This document shows, one piece after another, positions 1 to 6,147 of a stretch of 15,092 nucleotides of DNA; position 1 is the first letter of the stretch; every line of letters begins with the position of its first letter. The stretch lies in contig JBKPMF010000182.1 in assembly GCA_046732015.1 (NCBI GenBank), positions 1 to 15,092 on the forward strand, in the 5' to 3' direction. Source of the stretch: JAOUEA01 sp046732015. Its GTDB lineage: Bacteria > Actinomycetota > UBA4738 > HRBIN12. The translations under genes were made by a program, and so were the position numbers. Under the pieces are notes generated by a model that made no database searches, had not been told where the DNA came from, and saw nothing but the letters and a program-made list of their open reading frames with translations.

Positions 1-41
1 TCTCTCCGTCTCGTGGGCTCGGAGATGTGTATAAGAGACAG
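1..41 (+). other. Untrimmed Nextera sequencing adapter (not genomic)
   Basis: Positions 8-41 match the Illumina Nextera read-2 transposase adapter. Its last 19 bases (23-41) are the Tn5 mosaic end used in library preparation. Bases 1-7 are probably flanking library sequence. The adapter abuts coding sequence directly, so the contig really begins at 42. Open frames that start inside it translate to the familiar artefact peptides MCIRDS and MYKRQ; no protein should be annotated with those residues. Confidence 0.98.
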
Positions 42-306
42 CGCCCGAGGCGGGCGCTACGTGGCGAACGGCTCCACGACCGGGCGCACGGCCGAACTCC
101 ATCTGCCCACGCTGTTCTGGCGCCAACTCGAGGTGATCGGCTCCACGATGAACGACCACCGCGAGTTCGCCGATGCCATGGCCTTCGTGGCGGGCGACAT
201 CCCGCACGTCCCGGTCGATCGCGAGTTCGCGTTCGAGGCGTTCCCGCAGGCGCTGGCGCGGCTGGACGCCGGCGACCAGCTCGGCAAGATCGTGCTCGCC
301 CGCTAG
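42..306 (+). CDS. Zinc-binding / quinone oxidoreductase-type dehydrogenase, C-terminal fragment
   Basis: This is the last ~88 codons of a medium-chain dehydrogenase/reductase (MDR), cut off at the 5' side by the contig edge. The codon frame begins at 43. Visible family features are the Rossmann-domain strand GGRYVANGSTTG, the loop LFWRQLEVIGST, the helix around REFADAMAFV, and the C-terminal pattern FEAFPQALARLDAGDQLGKIVL, where MDR proteins end after a GKIVL strand. Such enzymes use NAD(P)H to interconvert alcohols and carbonyls, or to reduce enones and quinones. Full-length members run about 320-350 residues, so roughly three quarters is missing, including the catalytic domain and any zinc ligands. 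The substrate cannot be told. It ends with TAG; the gene that follows has its own promoter-like sequence. Confidence 0.85.
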
Positions 307-311
307 GGTCC

Positions 312-340
312 GGGAACCTCGGGGACGTCGGGGTGCGTCC
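312..340 (+). promoter_or_regulatory. Candidate ECF-type promoter of the sigma-factor operon
   Basis: GGGAACCT (312-319) and CGTCC (336-340) are separated by 16 nt, resembling the GGAAC -35 and CGTC/GTT -10 of ECF sigma promoters. Transcription would start near 345-350, leaving a leader of about 80 nt before the GTG at 427. The same two blocks occur at 5463-5491 before a secreted-protein gene. The assignment is from motif resemblance only; short motifs like this arise by chance in GC-rich DNA. Confidence 0.42.
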
Positions 341-426
341 GAGCGCTGTCACATCCCCACCGCCTCGCGGCATGGTTCCTTCGACACGGACCGATCGTCG
401 CGAGGACGGTCGATCAGGGAGGCCCC

Positions 427-1014
427 GTGCCGGACGAGCGAACCGACAGCGAACTCCTGCTCGCGTCGAGGGACAACCCCGACGCGTTCACGGAGTTGTA
501 CCGACGCCATGCCGAAGATCTGCTGCGCTACTTCGCCCGCCGCACGCTCGACCCGGAAACGGCGGCCGAACTGACCGCGGAGACCTTCGCCGAGGCGTTC
601 GCGTCGCGGCAGCGCTACACGGACCAAGGGGTGAACGGGGTGGCATGGGTCTACGGGATCGCGCGGCACCGCCTGGGGCGGTTCTTCCGCACCGGACGCG
701 TCGATGCGGCGGCGCGCCAGCGGCTGGGGATGCCCGAACGTGACCTGCCGCCCGAGGACTACGAACGTATCGAGGACCTCATCGACTTCGCGCCGATCCG
801 CGAGGCGCTGCTGGAAGCGCTGGAGACGCTGAGCGAGGACCAGCGTGAGGCGATGCGACTCCACGTGATCGATGGACTCGGCTACCGCGAGGTCGCCGAG
901 CGACTCCGGTGCTCCGAGGCGAACGCGCGACAACGTGTGAGCCGGGGACTGCGCCGCGTCGCATTGGTGCTGCAAGAGCGGGGACTGCAGCTGAGCTCGG
1001 AGGTCGAATCGTGA
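427..1014 (+). CDS. ECF-like RNA polymerase sigma factor (sigma-70 family)
   Basis: A 195-residue group-4-sized sigma factor. Region 2 spans roughly residues 18-90 (NPDAFTELYRRHAEDLLRYF, then the -10-recognising segment around TAETFAEAFA and VAWVYGIARHRLGRFFR). Region 4 spans about 124-178, with LETLSEDQREAMRLHVIDG and the helix-turn-helix GYREVAERLRCSEANARQRVSRGLRR. There is no region 1.1 or full region 3, as expected for an ECF protein. The protein would direct core polymerase to a small stress or envelope regulon. The GTG start is chosen because AGGGAGG lies at 416-422 just upstream. Its stop overlaps the GTG of the next gene (GTGA, 1011-1014), so the two are probably translationally coupled. 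That pairing and the candidate promoter at 312-340 suggest autoregulation and control by the downstream membrane protein. Its targets are unknown. Confidence 0.9.
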   Translation: MPDERTDSELLLASRDNPDAFTELYRRHAEDLLRYFARRTLDPETAAELTAETFAEAFASRQRYTDQGVNGVAWVYGIARHRLGRFFRTGRVDAAARQRLGMPERDLPPEDYERIEDLIDFAPIREALLEALETLSEDQREAMRLHVIDGLGYREVAERLRCSEANARQRVSRGLRRVALVLQERGLQLSSEVES

Positions 1015-2147
1015 ACACGGACATCCGCTACCTGCAGCAGCTGGAAACCGACTTCGAGCACGTCGCCGCACGGGAACGCCGGCGTGCCGCCCGTGAGTCC
1101 TCCGGCCGTGGAGGTCGAGCGTCGCGGCCGCCGCGTCGCCCTGCCCGGAGCGATCGCCGCTGGCCCTCGATCGCGGCGGCCGTGGTGACGCTGCTGATCG
1201 TGGCGGGCAGCATCGGCTTCCTCAGCCAGGTGGGCACGAGTTCCGACGACAGCGGCGGTTCTGCGGCGATGCCAAGCGTCGCCGATGCTCCCGACGATCG
1301 GGCGGTTCCGGGACTCATGCAGCCCGCTCCCAACGCACCCCAGCGTTCCGCTCTTCATGCCGACACGGACGCGACCGCGGACGAGCAGGGCGGCACGCCG
1401 GGCGTGCAGGACACGACCGGTGACACGAAGGCTCCCGCCGGGATCGGCACCACGCCACAAACCCAGGGCGACCTGTCGAAGATCATCCGCGACGGTCGCA
1501 TCGAGGTGATCGTTCCCTCAGGCGAGTTCGCCAGGAACGTCACCGCCGTCACCCGCATCGCGGGAACCAATGGCGGGTTCGTGCTCACGTCGTCCACCCA
1601 GAACGGCCAGGCGGGGCAGTTCACGCTGCGCATCCCGGCCAAGCGGTTCGACCGCGCGATGGACCAGCTCCGCGCGCTCGGGACCGTGAAGGCCGACGCG
1701 GTCACGGGCAACGACGTCACGGCCGAGTTCATCGACCTGCAGGCGCGCCTCGGCATCCTCACCGACCGACGCCACCTCCTGCGCGATCTGCAGTCCGAGG
1801 CGACGTCCTCGTCGGAGATCCTGCGGTTCGCGACGCTGATCGATCAGGTGCAGCTGGAGATCGAGAACATCCAGGGCCAGCTGAAGTTCATCCACGACCA
1901 GGTGGCCGAGGGCACGATCAAGGTCTCCCTCCGTGAGATCGGCGCGCCCGAGGCCGAGGAGCAGCAGCCCACCGACGTCGACAAGCCCAGCCTGGGCACC
2001 GCGTTCAATCTCGCGTTGCAGGGATTCCTGCGGGTGCTCGGCGCGGTGGTCGTGGGCCTGGGCTACCTGATCCCGATCGGCGTGATCGCCCTGATCGCGT
2101 GGTTCGTGGTCAGGCTGGTGCGGCGTCGCGATCGCGAAGCCAGCTGA
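1011..2147 (+). CDS. DUF4349 membrane protein, candidate anti-sigma / sensor
   Basis: A 378-residue protein from GTG 1011; an upstream in-frame start would lie inside the sigma gene and is unlikely. Residues 1-50 are cytoplasmic-looking: a short charged helix (YLQQLETDFEHVAARERRR) and an Arg-rich stretch. A transmembrane segment covers about 52-72 (WPSIAAAVVTLLIVAGSIGF). A Ser/Thr/Asp-rich linker follows to about 150. The DUF4349 domain (about 150-318) contains the LRIPAKRFDRAMDQLRALG block, the VTAEFIDLQARLGILTDRR block and a coiled-coil around QVQLEIENIQGQLKFIHDQ. A second hydrophobic region (about 339-370) is followed by a basic tail. DUF4349 has no assigned biochemical function that I know of. 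Coupling to the sigma gene and the cytosolic N-terminus before a TM suggest that it tethers or senses for that sigma factor; this role is inference. The N-terminus is shorter than a classical zinc-binding anti-sigma domain and has no HxxxCxxC motif. Confidence 0.82.
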   Translation: MNTDIRYLQQLETDFEHVAARERRRAARESSGRGGRASRPPRRPARSDRRWPSIAAAVVTLLIVAGSIGFLSQVGTSSDDSGGSAAMPSVADAPDDRAVPGLMQPAPNAPQRSALHADTDATADEQGGTPGVQDTTGDTKAPAGIGTTPQTQGDLSKIIRDGRIEVIVPSGEFARNVTAVTRIAGTNGGFVLTSSTQNGQAGQFTLRIPAKRFDRAMDQLRALGTVKADAVTGNDVTAEFIDLQARLGILTDRRHLLRDLQSEATSSSEILRFATLIDQVQLEIENIQGQLKFIHDQVAEGTIKVSLREIGAPEAEEQQPTDVDKPSLGTAFNLALQGFLRVLGAVVVGLGYLIPIGVIALIAWFVVRLVRRRDREAS

Positions 2148-2676
2148 GCGCGCGGAACCGTTCGGCGGCGATCGAGGCCATGGTGGCGTCGTCGCCCTGA
2201 CGCCCCTCGGTCGCCCCGAACCACGCATCGGATTCCATCCAGGCCTGCTCGATCTGATCGTCGGGACGCAGGTGTCCATTCGCTCGGAACGCGTCGACCG
2301 ACCCGTAGCGCATGATCGCTTCATCCACCGCCTGCTGCTGGAACTCCTCGCCGTACGGAGGGAGCTCGGCGAGGAGCTCGAGCGCCCACAGCACTACGCC
2401 GAGCGCCTCCTTGCGCCACATCGCGTCGGCGATCGCCTCGGCGGGCCAGGACCCCGACTCAGCTTCCATGAGCGCGCGTTCGTCATCCCGCATTGCCGGC
2501 GTCACCGACTCACGCTCGAGCCACCGTTCGGCTTCGACGCGGGCGTGCTCGGCCTGCGCCAGCCGCGACGGCTCTCCTCCGCTCTCGGTCACCACGAACT
2601 CGATCGCGCCGCGACGGGAGAGCGCGTAGAGCACGAGCGCGCGGTCTGACACCTCGGCGACGGTCGGACGGCTCAC
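2110..2676 (-). CDS. DUF4272 domain protein
   Basis: A 188-residue soluble protein without signal peptide or TM segment. It resembles the DUF4272 family through VSDRALVLYALSRRGAIEFV near the N-terminus and the central WRKEALGVVLWALELLAELP block; function is not established. The GTG at 2676 is preferred because CGGAGG stands a few bases upstream; the frame stays open further upstream into recR, which is unlikely to be used. The start lies 16 nt after the recR stop on the same strand, so it is probably the last gene of the dnaX-recR transcript. Its last 38 bases overlap, antisense, the 3' end of the DUF4349 gene. Confidence 0.72.
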   Translation of the reverse strand: MSRPTVAEVSDRALVLYALSRRGAIEFVVTESGGEPSRLAQAEHARVEAERWLERESVTPAMRDDERALMEAESGSWPAEAIADAMWRKEALGVVLWALELLAELPPYGEEFQQQAVDEAIMRYGSVDAFRANGHLRPDDQIEQAWMESDAWFGATEGRQGDDATMASIAAERFRALSWLRDRDAAPA

Positions 2677-2692
2677 GTGACTGCCTCCGAGG

Positions 2693-3289
2693 TCACATCT
2701 CGCGGCGGCCGTCGAGCGCCTGGGAGAGCGTGACCTCGTCGGCGTACTCGAGGTCGCCACCTACGGGAAGGCCGCTGGCCAGTCGCGTGACGCGAACGCC
2801 CAACGGCTTGATCAGCGCCGCGACGTACATGGCGGTGGCATTGCCCTCGAGATTCGGGTTCGTGGCCAGGATGACCTCGGTGACGTGGTCACGGTCGACG
2901 CGGTCGAGCAGCTCCTGCACGCGGAGGTCGTCGGGGCCGATGCCGTCGAGCGGGCTGATGGCGCCACCCAGGATGTGGAACCGCCCCTTGATCAGCGCCG
3001 CCTTCTCGATGCTGGCGGCGTCCTTCGGTTCCTCGACCACGCACAGCAGCGTGCGATCGCGCGACTCGTCCCGGCAGATGCGGCACAGGTCACCCTCAGC
3101 CACGTTGCCGCACTCCCGGCAGAACGTGATGCGTTCCTTCGCCTGGATGATCGCCGCGGCCAGTCGCTTCGCGTCCTCGGGGTCGGCCTTCACCAGCCAG
3201 AACGCGAGCCGCTGCGCCGACTTGGGACCCACGCCGGGCAGCCGGGCGAGCTGGTCGATCAGCTCCTGGATCGGACCCTCGTACGCCAC
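2693..3289 (-). CDS. recR: Recombination mediator protein RecR
   Basis: 198 residues, the normal RecR length. RecR works with RecO (and RecF) to load RecA on SSB-coated gaps during recombinational repair. Domains in order: the N-terminal helix-hairpin-helix DNA-binding region (LIDQLARLPGVGPKSAQRLAFWL, about 10-32); a C4 zinc finger with Cys57, Cys60, Cys69 and Cys72; a TOPRIM domain beginning at TLLCVVEEPKD (about 80-90); and the Walker-like C-terminal block around RLASGLPVGGDLEYADEVTL. The start is GTG at 3289, with GAGGG a few bases upstream inside the 3' end of dnaX. Only two bases separate it from the dnaX stop, so the two are co-transcribed and probably coupled. The ybaB/ebfC gene that commonly sits between them is absent. 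Confidence 0.97.
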   Translation of the reverse strand: MAYEGPIQELIDQLARLPGVGPKSAQRLAFWLVKADPEDAKRLAAAIIQAKERITFCRECGNVAEGDLCRICRDESRDRTLLCVVEEPKDAASIEKAALIKGRFHILGGAISPLDGIGPDDLRVQELLDRVDRDHVTEVILATNPNLEGNATAMYVAALIKPLGVRVTRLASGLPVGGDLEYADEVTLSQALDGRREM

Positions 3290-3291
3290 GG

Positions 3292-5100
3292 CTAGCCCTC
3301 GTCCTTCTCGTCGTCCTTGTCCTCGTCGACGGGCTGGGCCCCCAGCATCTCCTGGACGCGGCGGAGGGCTTCGGCTTCGTCGGGCACGTCGGCTTCATCG
3401 ACGATCTCCACGGTGGGCGGTTCGCCGGCCGGCTCCCGGAACTCGCGAACCACGCACATGACCCGCGGCTTGATGCCGAACAGGTCGCCGAGCGCCGAGC
3501 GGAGGTCCTCCTGCTTCTCCTCCACCTTCTGCGGACCCACCTTGCGGTCGGGGGGGAACGCGAGCTCGATCGTGGTTCCGTCGTAGGACGCCACGGTGGC
3601 CGATTCCAGGATGGCCTTCAGGATCATCTGGCGGTTGTTGGCCAGGTGGTCGATGAGCTGGGGCCAGGAACGCCGGAGCATAGCGACGTCGATGTTGCCC
3701 GCATCGGCGGCCACGGGGACCGGCATCTGTTGCGAGGGTTGAGGCGGTTTCGGCGCAGCCGGCGGCTTCCGAGGCTCGGACCCGCTCGGCGCGGGATCGA
3801 CGGACGGCGCCGCAGCGGCGGGCGATTCATCGACGACGGGCGGCTCCACGGCCTCCACCGGAGCCCGGTCGTCGGCCGGACTGACCGGACCGGCGGCGTG
3901 ATCCACATCGGCTGCCGTGGGCACGACCGCTGTGGGGTCGAGCTGGGCAAGCCGCTCCAGACGTTCGAGCCGCGCCACCAGACCGGCGGGCGCAGGGTCG
4001 GTGTCGGGGAGCGTGGCGCGGATCAACGCCAGTTCCAACGTGAGTCGCGGCGAGGTGGTCCACCGCATGTCGTTCTGGGCGGCCAACAGCAGCGCGATGA
4101 CCCGCGTGATCTCGGCGGGACTGAATTTCTCGGCCTGGATCCGCAGCTGGTCATAGGCGTCGTCGGGCACGTCGAGCAGGTCCTGTTGGCCCGGCGCGGT
4201 CTTGACCAAGAGCAGGTTCCGGAAGTGGGCCAGCGACTCGTTGGTGACGTTGCGAACGTCCTGACCGTCGGCGACGAGCCGCCCGACGATCTCGAACGCT
4301 CCGCGGGCATCACCCACCGCGATCGAATCGGCGAGCTCGTGCTGGACCTCACCGCGGGGCGCGCCCAGCAGGGCGTGCACGACGTCGTCATCGATCTTGT
4401 CGCCGCCCAGCACGCGAGCTTGGTCGAGCAGCGAAAGCGCGTCGCGCGAGGACCCCTCGGCCTGCCGAGCGATCGAGTGGGCCGCCGACTCCGTGAGCGA
4501 GGCGCCCTCGGCCTCAGCGATCGTCTGCAGCTGCCCGGTAAGCGTGTCCAGCCCGAACCGACGGAAGTCGAAGCGCTGCGACCGGCCCACGATCGTGGCC
4601 GGCATCTTGTGCGGCTCGGTGGTGGCCAGCACGAACCGCACGCCGGGCGGCGGTTCCTCGAAGACCTTGAGCAGGGCGTCGAACGCCTCACGGGAGAGCC
4701 GCTGCGCCTCGTCGATGATGTAGACCTTCTCGCGACCCTGCACCGGCGCGGTGGGCGCCTTCTCCCGCAGCTCGCGAGCGTCCTCCACGCCGCCGTGACT
4801 GGCGGCGTCGATCTCGACGACGTCGAGATGCGTACCTTCACGGATCGCGACGCACTGGGAACACACGCCGCACGGCTCAGCCGTGGGCCCCTGCTCGCAG
4901 TTGACCATCTTGGCCAGGATGCGGGCGGTGGACGTCTTTCCCGTACCCCTAGGCCCGCAGAACAGGAACGCGTGGTGCAGGCGCCCCTCGCGGATGGCGC
5001 CGGTCAGCGCGCGGATCACGTGGTCCTGTCCCAGGACCTCCTGGGGGGTCTGCGGCCGGTACCGCCGGTACAGGGCCTGGTGCTGTATCTCGTCCGCCAC
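3292..5100 (-). CDS. dnaX: DNA polymerase III subunit gamma/tau
   Basis: 602 residues. This is the ATPase of the DNA polymerase III clamp loader, which opens the beta clamp and, as tau, bridges polymerase and helicase. The N-terminal YRRYRPQTPQEVLGQDHV block is typical. Walker A is GPRGTGKT (49-56); zinc-module cysteines are Cys68, Cys77, Cys80 and Cys83; Walker B reads YIIDEAQ (D130, E131). The usual SRC motif is GRS here, keeping the arginine finger (R173). Sensor 2 is around GSSRDALSLLDQA (216-228). The collar domain runs to about 375, a Pro/Ala-rich linker covers about 393-465, and a tau-like C-terminal domain (about 468-555) ends in an acidic tail. I see no A-rich slippery heptamer, so only full-length product is predicted. 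GTG 5100 is chosen because GGAGG (5106-5110) precedes it. It lies just downstream of the SRP RNA gene. Confidence 0.97.
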   Translation of the reverse strand: MADEIQHQALYRRYRPQTPQEVLGQDHVIRALTGAIREGRLHHAFLFCGPRGTGKTSTARILAKMVNCEQGPTAEPCGVCSQCVAIREGTHLDVVEIDAASHGGVEDARELREKAPTAPVQGREKVYIIDEAQRLSREAFDALLKVFEEPPPGVRFVLATTEPHKMPATIVGRSQRFDFRRFGLDTLTGQLQTIAEAEGASLTESAAHSIARQAEGSSRDALSLLDQARVLGGDKIDDDVVHALLGAPRGEVQHELADSIAVGDARGAFEIVGRLVADGQDVRNVTNESLAHFRNLLLVKTAPGQQDLLDVPDDAYDQLRIQAEKFSPAEITRVIALLLAAQNDMRWTTSPRLTLELALIRATLPDTDPAPAGLVARLERLERLAQLDPTAVVPTAADVDHAAGPVSPADDRAPVEAVEPPVVDESPAAAAPSVDPAPSGSEPRKPPAAPKPPQPSQQMPVPVAADAGNIDVAMLRRSWPQLIDHLANNRQMILKAILESATVASYDGTTIELAFPPDRKVGPQKVEEKQEDLRSALGDLFGIKPRVMCVVREFREPAGEPPTVEIVDEADVPDEAEALRRVQEMLGAQPVDEDKDDEKDEG

Positions 5101-5112
5101 TCACGCCTCCAT

Positions 5113-5156
5113 GGCCACAGGCCGCGCACCCGGACACCCGGGTGAAAGATGTGGCC
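5113..5156 (-). promoter_or_regulatory. Nested inverted repeat between SRP RNA end and dnaX
   Basis: On the minus strand GGCCACA (5156-5150) pairs with TGTGGCC (5119-5113), enclosing a second perfect hairpin CACCCGG-GTGT-CCGGGTG (5144-5127). There is no U-tract, so it is not a standard intrinsic terminator. The outer stem uses the last four bases of the predicted SRP RNA (GGCC) and ends two bases before the dnaX Shine-Dalgarno. It could mark a processing site, a weak terminator or an attenuator. The structure is seen; the role is guessed. Confidence 0.4.
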
Positions 5157-5422
5157 GTGCACCCGCTGTCGACCACGGATGACTCGGGCGCTTCTCGGCG
5201 CGGTAGCTCCAGCCAGGCATCCCTACGGCACCCATCAAGCTCCCCTTACGGCTGCTTCCTTCCGGACCTGACCGGGTTCGAGGTCTGATGTCGCGTAGGA
5301 CCCGACTTTCAACGCTCCGCACTCAAGGCTGCCCCGGACCTTCCGGGCCTCGAGCGGGGATTCGGCCCCGCTGAAGCGGATTGCGGGTGCAGGGCACCGC
5401 TAGCTCCCCGCCTAGCACGGCC
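5153..5422 (-). ncRNA. ffs: Bacterial large signal recognition particle RNA (with Alu domain)
   Basis: About 270 nt, the length of Bacillus subtilis scRNA. The S domain carries the diagnostic core GGTCAGGTCCGGAAGGAAGC (minus strand, about 5271-5252), which binds Ffh. It is flanked by complementary arms (CCTACG with CGTAGG, CATCA with TGATG). The 5' part holds an Alu-type domain with GTGCTAGGCGGGGAGCTAGC, GGTGCCCTGCACCCGCAATC and GGGGCCGAATCCCCG, the same order as in B. subtilis scRNA. The ends pair perfectly: 5' GGCCGTGC (5422-5415) with 3' GCACGGCC (5160-5153). With Ffh and FtsY it targets ribosomes making membrane or secreted proteins. It sits directly upstream of dnaX, as in Bacillus. Exact ends are inferred from the closing helix; Bacillus uses the name scr. 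Confidence 0.95.
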
Positions 5423-5430
5423 ACGCGGGG

Positions 5431-5436
5431 AGTATA
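5431..5436 (-). promoter_or_regulatory. -10 box of the SRP RNA promoter
   Basis: TATACT on the minus strand lies 8 nt before the predicted RNA 5' end at 5422-5423, so transcription should start at or next to the mature end. The best -35 at 18 bp spacing is TGAAGC (5460-5455), a poor match. The core GTATAC is palindromic, so the plus strand also reads TATACG here. Confidence 0.65.
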
Positions 5437-5462
5437 CGCAGCCCCCAGGACAACGCTTCAGG

Positions 5463-5491
5463 CGGGAACCTGAGGGCTCGATGCTTCGTCC
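5463..5491 (+). promoter_or_regulatory. Candidate ECF-type promoter of the secreted-protein gene
   Basis: CGGGAACCT (5463-5471) and CGTCC (5487-5491) are 15 nt apart. The same blocks lie before the sigma gene (311-319 and 336-340) with a 16 nt gap. A start near 5496-5500 would give a leader of about 45 nt containing the GGAGGA of the 5542 gene. It suggests that this gene may belong to the regulon of the sigma factor at 427. Motif match only. Confidence 0.42.
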
Positions 5492-5541
5492 AACACCCGT
5501 TGCGCCCCGGCCATATGGCCTCGAAGCTCGGAGGAACCCGG

Positions 5542-6147
5542 ATGCGAACCCCCGCTCGATCCCGCTGGTTGATCGCCCTCGTCGCGGCCGTCGCCGTGGT
5601 CTCCATCGCCACGGTGGCCGCAGCCACGCGAGGGGGGTCCGGACAGGAGCACTCGGGCGATGGGAGCGGCCAGGTGTCCGCCGGCTCGCCTGGAGATCCC
5701 AACGCCACGGTAAGGATCGACCCCGACGCCCCGGTCCACGACTGCAACGTTGCGCCGTTGGACCGGAACGCCGACCCGGATTCGCCCGTCGACTACGCCA
5801 TGTGCCCGGACGATCAGGACCCGGCTCCGTGGGGCGACCCCAGCACCGCCCAGCCGGTCGAACCGACGCCCGGCATGGCCGACGTGCGGGCCCGCCCGTT
5901 CGACCGGGCGATGCTCAACGACGACGGCACGGTGACGATCCTGTTCACCAGCGGCGTGGAGCCGTGCGCGGTGCTCGACCACGTGACGGTTGACGAGGGC
6001 GACGCCGCAGTCACGATCACGCTGTTCGAGGGGCGCGACCAGAACGCCGGCGACGTCGCCTGCATCGAGATCGCGGTCCTGAAGTCGGTGACGATCACGC
6101 TCGACCACCCGCTGGACGGTCGCGACATCGTCGACGGCGCTGCCTAA
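5542..6147 (+). CDS. Secreted or membrane-anchored protein of unknown function
   Basis: 201 residues. An N-terminal basic stretch (MRTPARSR) and a hydrophobic segment at about 9-28 (WLIALVAAVAVVSIATVAAA) act as signal peptide or anchor, followed by a Gly/Ser-rich linker and an acidic extracytoplasmic domain. Four cysteines (68, 88, 142, 174) could form disulfides. The C-terminal half looks beta-rich: VTILFTSGVEPCAVLDHVTV, then VTITLFEGRD, then ACIEIAVLKSVTITLDHPLDGR. It recalls small uncharacterised actinobacterial exported proteins with this CxVLD...CIEIAV pattern; I cannot name a family. ATG 5542 is chosen for GGAGGA at 5530-5535; an in-frame ATG at 5515 has no such site. The upstream region carries a candidate ECF promoter. 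Its stop overlaps that of the convergent GNAT gene within CTAA (6144-6147). Confidence 0.75.
   Translation: MRTPARSRWLIALVAAVAVVSIATVAAATRGGSGQEHSGDGSGQVSAGSPGDPNATVRIDPDAPVHDCNVAPLDRNADPDSPVDYAMCPDDQDPAPWGDPSTAQPVEPTPGMADVRARPFDRAMLNDDGTVTILFTSGVEPCAVLDHVTVDEGDAAVTITLFEGRDQNAGDVACIEIAVLKSVTITLDHPLDGRDIVDGAA

Noticed and set aside
3292..5100. Programmed frameshift in dnaX to make a short gamma subunit
   Set aside because: No A-rich slippery run is visible on the coding strand; the C-rich linker codons do not offer the known signal.
3646..5145. Long plus-strand open frame (499 codons) opposite dnaX, and similar 240-430 codon frames opposite or across the genes at 427, 9620, 12212 and 13596
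   Set aside because: These are antisense or shifted shadows expected in GC-rich genes. They have Arg/Gly/Pro/Ala-rich low-complexity translations, no recognisable domain and no ribosome binding site, while the opposite frame encodes a clear family.
5509..5520. Perfect 12-bp palindrome GGCCATATGGCC as operator or alternative start (ATG 5515)
   Set aside because: There is a single copy and no partner site, and the ATG has no ribosome binding site while ATG 5542 has a strong one. I could not support a role.
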